This document shows, piece by piece, positions 1 through 5,523 of a stretch of 7,151 nt of DNA. Made by a program: the position numbers and the translations under genes. Source of the stretch: Verrucomicrobiales bacterium (lineage in GTDB: Bacteria > Verrucomicrobiota > Verrucomicrobiae > Limisphaerales > UBA9464); contig SXXZ01000097.1 in assembly GCA_005789375.1 (NCBI GenBank), positions 1 through 7,151 on the forward strand. The letters are read 5' to 3'. The notes under the pieces were generated by a model. It had not been told where the DNA came from. It saw only the letters and a list, made by a program, of their open reading frames with translations, and did no database searches. Within the stretch, counting starts at the first letter, position 1, and each line of letters starts with the position of its first letter.

Positions 1-2
1 AG

Positions 3-125
3 ATCTTCGCTCACCATCGCTCCCACTTCGGACCAAAACGCCTCGAGGGAGCTCGTCCCATCCGCGGCGTCCCTCTGCCTCACCTAAAAACACTCCGCGA
101 CCTCCGCGTCAATGCCATCGGTTAG
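3..125 (+). CDS. Possible C-terminal end of a plus-strand gene cut by the window edge
   Basis: The frame is open from the left edge to a TAG at 123-125, giving 40 codons that end in LPHLKTLRDLRVNAIG. About 60% of third positions are G or C, mildly gene-like. The LxxLxxLRVN spacing vaguely resembles the last turn of a leucine-rich repeat, but I do not recognise the protein. Forty open codons can occur by chance at this base composition. If real, the gene would converge on the minus-strand dehydrogenase that ends at 174. The rest of 1-173 shows nothing else that I can support. Confidence 0.3.
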   Translation: MFAHHRSHFGPKRLEGARPIRGVPLPHLKTLRDLRVNAIG

Positions 126-173
126 GCCCTGCAGAACCGGCTTGGAGCCAGGATGTTGCAGTCCAACGGCACA

Positions 174-1151
174 TTAGAAGATCTGATCTTCTAGCTCCTG
201 CCGAAGCTCCCATCGGTCTAAATTCTGCAAGAAGTGTCGGACCAACTTGTCATCCTGATCGGTGGTGCCTCCGCCAACATGGCAAGTGATGAAGCAATTG
301 GATACTGCCCAAAGGGGGTGCTCAGGCGGGAGGGGTTCGGGATCCATCACGTCTAAATAGGCTCCCCTCAACCTGCCCGAGTCTAAGGCTAGAATCAGGG
401 CTTCCTGATCGACCGTGGTCCCGCGACCGATGTTGTAAAATCGAGCGCCTGGTTTGAATTGAGCAAATCGAGCAGCATCGACAAAGTTTCGAGTTGTTAC
501 TGAGTCGGGTAGCACGTTGATCACGTGATCTGCTTCAGCCAAGGCTCCGGATAGCTCATTTTCTGGCACAATGGTGACACCGGCCTCTCCTTCTGCACGC
601 CTTCGGAGAGCCATCAACCGCATGTCGAAGGGCGCCAACAAACGCGCTAGACGCCGGCCTATAGCTCCATACCCAAGAATAACCGCGGTCTGCCCGGTGA
701 GCACGGACGCCGTGAATCGATCCTCCAGATAACGCCAATCCCGCCGACCCTCTTGGTTGCGGAGTTGCGATGGCAGATTTCGAGCCAAAGCCAGCATGCT
801 CGCCAAAACCTGCTGGGCACAGGGATCGGCAAAGACCGACGATGCATTAGTCACCGGTGTGCCGCGGCAACGCATCGCCTGACGAAAATCATCACGGTCG
901 TATCGGCTATATCCGGCCGTCGAGAGAGCCACCCACCTAATCCGATCATAGGCCAAAACATCCTCCGGAGCGGGCTGACCATAGGCGATGTCCACCTCCG
1001 CGAGGCTGGAATCCGGTTCTCCAGGAATCAGCACGGATCGCGACGACGCCATGGATTGAACCAAACGGTCTCCACGACGCTCCAATTCTTGCCTCAGATA
1101 CAGCTCTGCGGAGGGCTGCAATTCATGGTTGGTCCAGACGGTTCGGTTCAC
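174..1151 (-). CDS. D-2-hydroxyacid dehydrogenase family protein (NAD(P)-dependent)
   Basis: Cytoplasmic oxidoreductase expected to interconvert a D-2-hydroxyacid and its 2-oxoacid with a nicotinamide cofactor; the substrate cannot be read from the sequence. The frame is open to a TTG at 1229 (351 residues). I prefer the GTG at 1151 (325 residues), because homology-like sequence begins there (VNRTVWTNHELQPSAELYL) and the 26 residues before it are Pro/Ala/Ser/Arg-rich and unlike the family. Numbering from the TTG, the Rossmann motif GYGAIG is at 186-191 and the catalytic triad is complete: Arg269 in NIGRGTTVD, Glu298 in DPEPLP and His317 in TCHVGGGT. The position after the second beta strand, where NAD-specific members carry Asp, reads ALRRRAE. 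The basic run suggests NADP(H) preference, by inference. The gene is divergent from the Gfo/Idh/MocA gene. No strong ribosome site precedes either start. Confidence 0.9.
   Translation of the reverse strand: MNRTVWTNHELQPSAELYLRQELERRGDRLVQSMASSRSVLIPGEPDSSLAEVDIAYGQPAPEDVLAYDRIRWVALSTAGYSRYDRDDFRQAMRCRGTPVTNASSVFADPCAQQVLASMLALARNLPSQLRNQEGRRDWRYLEDRFTASVLTGQTAVILGYGAIGRRLARLLAPFDMRLMALRRRAEGEAGVTIVPENELSGALAEADHVINVLPDSVTTRNFVDAARFAQFKPGARFYNIGRGTTVDQEALILALDSGRLRGAYLDVMDPEPLPPEHPLWAVSNCFITCHVGGGTTDQDDKLVRHFLQNLDRWELRQELEDQIF
176..192. repeat. Perfect 8-bp inverted repeat at the dehydrogenase 3' end
   Basis: AGAAGATC and GATCTTCT flank a single central T. The palindrome overlaps the last codons (Asp-Gln-Ile-Phe) and the last base of the TAA stop of the minus-strand dehydrogenase. 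Transcribed, it could fold as a 7-bp stem with a 3-nt loop. No T-run follows in the minus direction, so it is not a standard intrinsic terminator. It may be a coincidence of coding sequence. Confidence 0.5.
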
Positions 1152-1238
1152 GGCTTGGGATCTCGAACCAGGCGTCCTCAAGGCGCAAGCCAAACCCGGT
1201 CTCGACGCAGGCGCCGGAGATGAATCCAATCCTCCCCA

Positions 1239-2516
1239 ATGAGTTCCCTCACTTCGTCACGACGGCACTTCCTGCAGACTACCGCATGGATGGCCGGATC
1301 CACATTCCTTCCACAGGCCGTCCGCTCAGCCCAACCTAGCAATCAGGTGGCCGTGGGAGTGATGGGGTTGCACCGGGGTAAGGCGCATCTGGAAGGTTTT
1401 TTGACAGTCCCAGGATGTGTGATCGGGACTGTTTGTGATGTGGACCGACGGGCGGCCGCCGAAGCCGCGGACTGGGTCGAAAAAAAGACAGGCCGCCGTC
1501 CGAAGGAGGTCAGTGATTTTCGTAGAATGCTCGACGATCGATCACTGGACGCCATCAGCATCGCCGCTCCCAACCACTGGCATGCGCCAGCAACAATCCT
1601 CGCCTGCGACGCTGGCAAGCACGTCTACGTCGAAAAACCCGGCAGCCACAACGCGCGGGAGGCTCAATGGATGGTGGCGGCGGCGCGAAAACACCGGCGC
1701 CTGGTCCAGATGGGAAACCAACGACGTAGTTGGACTCTCGTCCGCGAGGCAATGGATGAACTCCATGGCGGGATCATCGGAAAACTCCACGCTGCCCGCA
1801 CCTGGTACAACGCCGACCGCATTACCATCGGCCACGGCAAAACCGCTCCCGTGCCGGAATGGCTCGATTACTCCCTCTGGCAAGGCCCAGCCCCGGAACT
1901 CCCCTACCGCGACAACGTGGTCCACTACAACTGGCATTGGCGCTGGCACTGGGGTGGCGGTGAATTGGCCAACAATGGGCCCCATTTCCTTGACCTCGCG
2001 CGCTGGGGACTCGGCGTCGATTGTCCTACTCAGGTCAGTTGCTCGGGAGGTCGCTACTACTTCCAAGACGATCAGGAAACTCCAGACACCATTCAGGCTT
2101 CTTACGAATTCGGTTCGAGCCAGATTACTTGGGAATGCCATAGCTGCAATCCACGCGGTCATTACGGAGCGGGTGTCGGTGTTGAGTTTCTGGGAGATGG
2201 AGGATCTTTCCTACTGCTGGACAGCGGATGGAAACAGGTCGATGACAAAGGCAAGACGGTTCGTGAAGGTCAAGCCCCCCGCCGGGACTCCGACCACTTC
2301 CTTAATTTCATCGAAGCCATCCGCGGCAACGCCCGCCTCAATTCAGAGATTGAGGAGGGCCAGAAAAGCACCCTGCTCTGCCATCTGGGAAACATCGCCT
2401 GGCGCACCGGACATACCTTGCACCTCGATCCCAAAAACCGCTCTCTGCGCCGGAATCCGGCCGCCTCTGCCCTCTGGGGCCGAGAATATCGCTCAGGCTG
2501 GAAGCCCAAGGTCTGA
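1239..2516 (+). CDS. Gfo/Idh/MocA family oxidoreductase with Tat signal
   Basis: Predicted exported NAD(P)-dependent oxidoreductase of the glucose-fructose oxidoreductase/inositol dehydrogenase/MocA family, 425 residues, a usual length. The N-terminus has a twin-arginine signal (SRRHFLQTTAWMAG, 7-20) ending near QAVRSAQP, so export in folded form is expected. The Rossmann fold begins at VAVGVMGLHRGKAHL (37-51), where the usual GxGxxG is altered to GVMGLHRG. The family EKP motif is at 132-134, after NHWHAPATILACDAGKHVYV; Lys133 is the usual catalytic lysine. NNGPHFLDLARW (245-256) carries the conserved His249. The Trp/His-rich NWHWRWHWGGG (231-241) is typical of the versions common in Planctomycetota and Verrucomicrobiota. 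The ATG at 1239 is chosen because the Tat motif follows at once; a GGAG about 20 bp upstream is too far to be a good ribosome site. Substrate unknown, probably a sugar or polyol. Divergent from the dehydrogenase at 174-1151. Confidence 0.93.
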   Translation: MSSLTSSRRHFLQTTAWMAGSTFLPQAVRSAQPSNQVAVGVMGLHRGKAHLEGFLTVPGCVIGTVCDVDRRAAAEAADWVEKKTGRRPKEVSDFRRMLDDRSLDAISIAAPNHWHAPATILACDAGKHVYVEKPGSHNAREAQWMVAAARKHRRLVQMGNQRRSWTLVREAMDELHGGIIGKLHAARTWYNADRITIGHGKTAPVPEWLDYSLWQGPAPELPYRDNVVHYNWHWRWHWGGGELANNGPHFLDLARWGLGVDCPTQVSCSGGRYYFQDDQETPDTIQASYEFGSSQITWECHSCNPRGHYGAGVGVEFLGDGGSFLLLDSGWKQVDDKGKTVREGQAPRRDSDHFLNFIEAIRGNARLNSEIEEGQKSTLLCHLGNIAWRTGHTLHLDPKNRSLRRNPAASALWGREYRSGWKPKV

Positions 2517-2565
2517 GGCCGCACCAAAAAAACTGAACCAGCGCGCATCAGTAAGGCAAAAGACC

Positions 2566-2589
2566 GGTTCCTCGCTGTTTTCAGTGAGT
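2566..2589 (+). repeat. Left arm of the 24-bp inverted repeat
   Basis: Matches the reverse complement of 2895-2918 at 21 of 24 positions. It contains a hairpin at 2571-2588: a 7-bp stem with one G-T pair and a TTTT loop. A nested shorter inverted copy of its start (CCGGTTCCT, 2564-2572) lies at 2631-2639. Confidence 0.75.
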
Positions 2590-2615
2590 TGACCGTCGAG
2601 ATCGCTTGTCCCCGA

Positions 2616-2628
2616 TAGCCAGTGGCTA
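2616..2628. repeat. 13-bp palindrome (6-bp arms around one base)
   Basis: TAGCCA and TGGCTA flank a single G at 2622. It lies inside the putative inverted-repeat element, 27 bp from the left arm. It is too short to name as a binding site. Confidence 0.4.
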
Positions 2629-2894
2629 CCAGGAACCGGGAGTTCCCAGTGCCTTGAAAGCCAGCAAGACCAGAAGTTTGGAAGGTGGGAACGACGATCT
2701 CGCCTGCGTTGAGAAGTCTCTGAACTGTCGATACGTACCCCCCGGAAAACTCAATTTTTATGCGGTTTCGCAACTTCTTGACGCAACCTGAACGCTTCTT
2801 GCGACCACCGGAGCAATTGCTGTCGACACCTAGGATCAATCCTTGTTGGGACATGAGACCTCCAAGTCGCTTCCAAATCTTGGGGGCTACTGCT

Positions 2895-2918
2895 ACCCAC
2901 TGAAAGTAGCGAGGAACC
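2895..2918 (-). repeat. Right arm of the 24-bp inverted repeat
   Basis: Read on the minus strand, it matches the left arm at 2566-2589 with three transitions. Just outside it, at 2925-2936, lies a 12-bp block that is itself an inverted copy (11/12) of 2678-2689. Confidence 0.75.
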
Positions 2919-2962
2919 AAAAAACCTACCTTCCAACACGGCTCCCCACCCATCGATTTCAA

Positions 2963-2988
2963 CGAACCAACACAGCGAACCAACACAG
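2963..2988 (+). repeat. Perfect tandem duplication of a 13-bp unit
   Basis: The unit CGAACCAACACAG occurs twice with no gap, at 2963-2975 and 2976-2988. It lies about 150 bp upstream of the DUF6941-like start and outside the inverted-repeat element. A perfect two-copy repeat of this unit length suggests recent slippage, or a paired site for a DNA-binding protein. Confidence 0.8.
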
Positions 2989-3135
2989 CCTTCCAAAGAA
3001 ACTCGACGCCCATCGAATCGGCCCATACCTCCCGCGGCAAGCCGTTGGGCCTCTTGCGGATTGGAGAAAGCAACTGTGCCGTGTCCGGATTGGCTTTGAC
3101 CCAAAGGCTTGGGGTTGGTCTCCTCCGCGGTCATC

Positions 3136-3573
3136 ATGAAACCCAATCGCATCCTTCCCGACCTCCAGTGTTCGCTCCTCTGCGAGGACGTGAAGCAAGA
3201 GTCCAATGGCAATTTTATCCTGATCGGCATCATCGGTCTGGTTCGTGTCCCTCAGTTGCCGATCACCGCTTTCAAACTGTGCGTGTTCAACCGCTGGGTG
3301 GCCGGCATTGGACAATTCACCGAAGTGGTCCGACTCATCGCACCGGATGGAAGCACTGTGCTGCGTCAGAACTCCGTGAAGTTCCAGTTGGCCGATCCAG
3401 TCCAAGCGATGACAACGGTGAGCGTGATGTCCAATGTCGAATTCAAGGAAGCCGGGGTTTACACCATCGAAGTGCTGGTCGATGACGTGATGAAACTGCG
3501 CTTCCCGATTCCCGTGGTGCAGGCTCAACAACCCCCGCAAGGCGCAGCAGCCCAAGCGGCAGTCGAAGGCTGA
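3136..3573 (+). CDS. Small uncharacterised protein resembling DUF6941
   Basis: A 145-residue protein without signal peptide or membrane segment, so probably cytoplasmic. The pattern near the start, with a Cys-containing segment and then NGNFILIGIIGLVRVPQLP, resembles the small beta-rich hypotheticals called DUF6941, which often open with a phrase like 'CD-V---GK--LIGIF'. The middle (FTEVVRLIAPDGSTVL, 63-78) and the FKEAGVYTIEVLVDD stretch (105-119) look like strands of an immunoglobulin-like or beta-sandwich fold. The C-terminus is a Gln/Ala-rich tail. I chose the ATG at 3136; the frame continues upstream to a TTG at 3109 with no family-like sequence. No clear ribosome site is visible. Monocistronic, with its own terminator just downstream. 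Function unknown; the family name is from memory and tentative. Confidence 0.75.
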   Translation: MKPNRILPDLQCSLLCEDVKQESNGNFILIGIIGLVRVPQLPITAFKLCVFNRWVAGIGQFTEVVRLIAPDGSTVLRQNSVKFQLADPVQAMTTVSVMSNVEFKEAGVYTIEVLVDDVMKLRFPIPVVQAQQPPQGAAAQAAVEG

Positions 3574-3589
3574 AGACTTAAGGCAATTC

Positions 3590-3626
3590 AGGCCCGGTTC
3601 GGACACTCGTCCGGCCGGGCCTTTTT
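3590..3626 (+). terminator. Strong intrinsic terminator after the DUF6941-like gene
   Basis: An 8-bp perfect outer stem (AGGCCCGG with CCGGGCCT) encloses a perfect 5-bp inner stem (CGGAC with GTCCG) around an ACTC loop. The stem runs into five T's, the first of which is paired (3622-3626). It begins 17 bp after the TGA at 3571-3573. The form is that of a classic Rho-independent terminator for plus-strand transcription. Confidence 0.92.
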
Positions 3627-3653
3627 CACTAGAGTTCGATAGCTATGCGAGAG

Positions 3654-3698
3654 AAAAACCACTCCGGCGGACACCCTCCCCACCGTAGACGCCGCCGG
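3654..3698 (-). terminator. Probable intrinsic terminator after scpB
   Basis: Read on the minus strand, a perfect 7-bp stem (CCGGCGG with CCGCCGG; plus-strand arms at 3692-3698 and 3664-3670) encloses a 21-nt loop and is followed by AGTGG and five T's. It starts 12 bp beyond the scpB stop. The long loop and the 5-nt gap before the T-run make it less typical than the opposing terminator at 3590-3626. The position is right for ending scpB transcripts before they enter the convergent gene. Confidence 0.6.
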
Positions 3699-3709
3699 TT
3701 CCCCAACCT

Positions 3710-4471
3710 CTAGACGCCACCGCTGATGTCTGCCGTAGGAGACAACGGATCTTCCGAGATCAAATCGGAGGCGAGCGCTCCGTCGGATGACGTCGCATCC
3801 AGGGCGAGAGCCAAAGTCTCGGGAGAGGCTTCCTCCAATTTGGGAGATTCCGGGACCGTCGCCAGACCGGGATCCACCGTTAGGAGCGACTCCGGGCGTT
3901 GAACGGGTATACGCCGCAGTTCCGAGGCGTCCGGCAGGCCCTCCAGCGCTGCCAGTCCAAAATACTCTAGGAAGGTCGCCGTGGTGCCATACTGCATCGG
4001 GCGACCCACCACTTCGGCTCGCCCCATCTGCTCAATGAGCCCACGCTCCACGAGGCTGGAGAGAACACCGTCGACGGCAACACCCCGTATTTGCTCCATC
4101 TCCGCCCGGGTGATGGGCTGTCGGTAGGCGACGATCGCCAAAGTCTCCAACGCGGGTTGACTCAGGCGGGAGGGGCGGTTCTTCACACCCAGAAAGGCCC
4201 TGAGCCACGGCCCGTAGTCCGGCTCATTGACGAATTGCCAGGCCCCAGCCACACACACCAATCGATAACTGCGCTGCGCTACCCGATGATCTTCCTCCAA
4301 GACCTTGAGTCCCTCTAGAATGCGGTCCAGGTCGAGCTTCAGCAGTGCGCGCACCGGTTCGATGGCGCTTTCCTCCTGCGCGGCACGATTCAGTATGTCC
4401 CTTATCTCCATGGGCGAGAGGGGCTTCTGGGCAGCGAACAGCAAAGATTCCAGAACAAGTTTAAGCTCCAT
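3710..4471 (-). CDS. scpB: Segregation and condensation protein B (ScpB)
   Basis: Non-SMC subunit of the bacterial condensin SMC-ScpAB: an ScpB dimer binds the ScpA kleisin and supports chromosome compaction and segregation on the nucleoid. The start is the ATG at 4471, giving 253 residues: a GGAG lies 7 nt upstream and MELKLVLESLLFAAQKPLS is the usual ScpB beginning. The frame continues to a GTG at 4552 but that extension is not family-like. The first winged helix covers about 1-85. The second contains the signature run SQPALETLAIVAYRQPITRA (104-123), then IRGVAVDGVLSSLVERGLI and GRPMQYGTTATFLEYFGL (156-173). After about residue 181 comes a roughly 70-residue acidic, Pro/Ser/Ala-rich tail, longer than in compact ScpB proteins and probably disordered. 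scpA, often adjacent upstream, is absent: the next gene upstream is divergent. Confidence 0.96.
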   Translation of the reverse strand: MELKLVLESLLFAAQKPLSPMEIRDILNRAAQEESAIEPVRALLKLDLDRILEGLKVLEEDHRVAQRSYRLVCVAGAWQFVNEPDYGPWLRAFLGVKNRPSRLSQPALETLAIVAYRQPITRAEMEQIRGVAVDGVLSSLVERGLIEQMGRAEVVGRPMQYGTTATFLEYFGLAALEGLPDASELRRIPVQRPESLLTVDPGLATVPESPKLEEASPETLALALDATSSDGALASDLISEDPLSPTADISGGV

Positions 4472-4478
4472 CGTGTGA

Positions 4479-4482
4479 CTCC
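4479..4482 (-). promoter_or_regulatory. Ribosome binding site deciding the scpB start
   Basis: GGAG on the minus strand lies 7 nt before the ATG at 4471. This is the only well-placed Shine-Dalgarno-like site I see for any gene in the window. It supports the 253-residue ScpB over the GTG start at 4552. Confidence 0.7.
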
Positions 4483-4609
4483 GGAGATGACGGGAATGAT
4501 GGGCAAAGACAAGCCCTGAAAGTAATGAAACTCGAACTTCCCTCGAATTCACACCGGTTGCCCATTGTCTGAACCCAATGGTTACCTAGAGTTGCGGCAG
4601 CGTTGTCCT

Positions 4610-5401
4610 ATGAATCAACAATTTCAGAGCCTCTGCCTCGCCTTGAGCGTTGCCACCGTGTCGACACTGGCGGCTGAATTGTCGACCAACGCTCCAGCGG
4701 CCACGAAGCCCCCCGCTATCCCGCCCAAGCCTCCCAGTCCCTGGCAGTCCACCGCGTCCGTGACTGCGTCGGTGTCTCGAGGCAATGCGGATACTCTGCT
4801 AATGGGAGCCGCCCTCACTTCGCTCCGAAAATGGGACAAGAATGAAATCGCACTGGGGGCTGACGCGACCTATGGCAGCAACAGCGACCCGACCACACGC
4901 AAGGAAACAACCACCGCCCAGAACTACGGCCTTTATGCTCAGTACAACCGCATTCTTTCCGATCGCGTCTACCTAGGTCTCAGATCGGATGCCCGACAAG
5001 ATCGGATCGCATTCGTCGACTACCGCGCCACCGTAGCTCCGGCACTCGGCTATTACGTCGTCAAGAACGACCGGCTGAAGGTGAAGACGGAAAGTGGGCC
5101 AGCCTTCATTTTTGAAAGCCTCCAGGGAGCCGGAACCGCCAACTACCTTACGGTGCGTTTAGCCGAGGAGGTGCAGTGGAAGATCAACGATCGGGCGTCC
5201 ATCATCCAGGGCATGGAATACCTGCCGCAGGTGGCTGACTTTGGGAATTTTGTGATGAACTTGAATCTGGGGCTTTCAGCCAAGATCACCGAAAAGGCCA
5301 GTGCTACTATCACATTCCAAGATTTCTACCGCTCGGTTCCGGCACCGGGTCGCCGTAGCAACGACCTGCGCCTCATGGCTGGAATTTCCTATAGTTTTTA
5401 A
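4610..5401 (+). CDS. DUF481-type outer-membrane beta-barrel protein
   Basis: Predicted outer-membrane barrel of the DUF481 (YdiY-like) type; the family's role is not established. From the ATG at 4610 it has 263 residues. The first 22 form a signal peptide (MNQQFQSLCLALSVATVSTL, then AA before ELS). A Pro-rich linker (about 34-44) follows, then WQSTASVTASVSRGNADTL, which matches the usual DUF481 opening of a strand followed by a Ser/Gly-Asn turn. The rest alternates polar and hydrophobic residues as expected for amphipathic strands (NYGLYAQYNRIL, RVYLGLRSDARQD, NFVMNLNLGLSAKI). The last residues, MAGISYSF, end in Phe, the usual BAM recognition signal. The frame is open to a TTG at 4565, but those 15 residues would sit before the signal peptide. 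Divergent from scpB; the DUF1552 gene follows 122 bp downstream on the same strand. No good ribosome site is visible. Confidence 0.85.
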   Translation: MNQQFQSLCLALSVATVSTLAAELSTNAPAATKPPAIPPKPPSPWQSTASVTASVSRGNADTLLMGAALTSLRKWDKNEIALGADATYGSNSDPTTRKETTTAQNYGLYAQYNRILSDRVYLGLRSDARQDRIAFVDYRATVAPALGYYVVKNDRLKVKTESGPAFIFESLQGAGTANYLTVRLAEEVQWKINDRASIIQGMEYLPQVADFGNFVMNLNLGLSAKITEKASATITFQDFYRSVPAPGRRSNDLRLMAGISYSF

Positions 5402-5523
5402 AACCGTATTCTCGCAACTCCAGCGACGGGCCCACACTCCCCTCACCCCCTTTCAACCGCCCGCAAAAGCCACTGCATCAACATGGCTTTCGCTCGTTGA
5501 ACTCTGACCGTATACTCCGCGCC

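Larger units (their letters stand above)
2566..2918. mobile_element. Putative MITE- or REPIN-like element bounded by 24-bp imperfect inverted repeats
   Basis: The left arm (2566-2589) reads GGTTCCTCGCT, two variable bases, TTTCAGTG, one variable base, GT. The reverse complement of 2895-2918 reads the same with three differences (21/24 matches), and all three are transitions. The span is 353 bp, within the range of bacterial MITEs. Each arm can also fold on itself. On the left, CTCGCTG pairs with CAGTGAG around a TTTT loop with one G-T pair; the right arm retains a weaker version on the minus strand. That recalls REPINs, which are paired inverted REP hairpins. No transposase is encoded inside and no flanking target duplication is visible, so the element, if real, is non-autonomous and probably old. 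The repeat is seen directly; the mobile-element reading is inference. Confidence 0.45.
2517..3135. other. 619-bp interval without a convincing gene, rich in repeats
   Basis: Between the stop of the oxidoreductase and the start of the DUF6941-like gene no reading frame has both a sensible start and a recognisable product. A minus-strand frame stays open from 3073 to 2270 (267 codons). It runs antisense through the last 247 bp of the oxidoreductase gene, shows no clear third-position bias and matches no family I know. The interval holds the 24-bp inverted repeat pair, a second inverted pair (2678-2689 with 2925-2936, 11/12 matches), a 13-bp tandem repeat and a short near-palindrome. The simplest reading is remnant mobile or repetitive DNA plus the upstream region of the gene at 3136. 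Confidence 0.6.

Noticed and set aside
753..1223. A 156-codon plus-strand frame
   Set aside because: It is antisense to the dehydrogenase, which has a full set of catalytic residues in its own frame.
1435..2592. A 385-codon plus-strand frame overlapping the oxidoreductase
   Set aside because: It is a frame shadow of the Gfo/Idh/MocA gene: the product is Ser/Thr/Pro/Arg-rich low-complexity sequence with no recognisable domain.
2540..2940. Intact insertion sequence
   Set aside because: No transposase frame with a DDE, HUH or serine-recombinase signature is present and no target duplication flanks the inverted repeats. Only a non-autonomous remnant can be argued.
2959..3606. A 215-codon minus-strand open frame
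   Set aside because: It lies antisense to the better-supported gene at 3136-3573 and covers its terminator. The product is His/Asp-rich as expected from a shadow frame.
5506..5523. A TATACT hexamer just before the DUF1552 start, considered as a -10 box
   Set aside because: No reasonable -35 hexamer lies about 17 bp upstream, and it would leave an extremely short leader.
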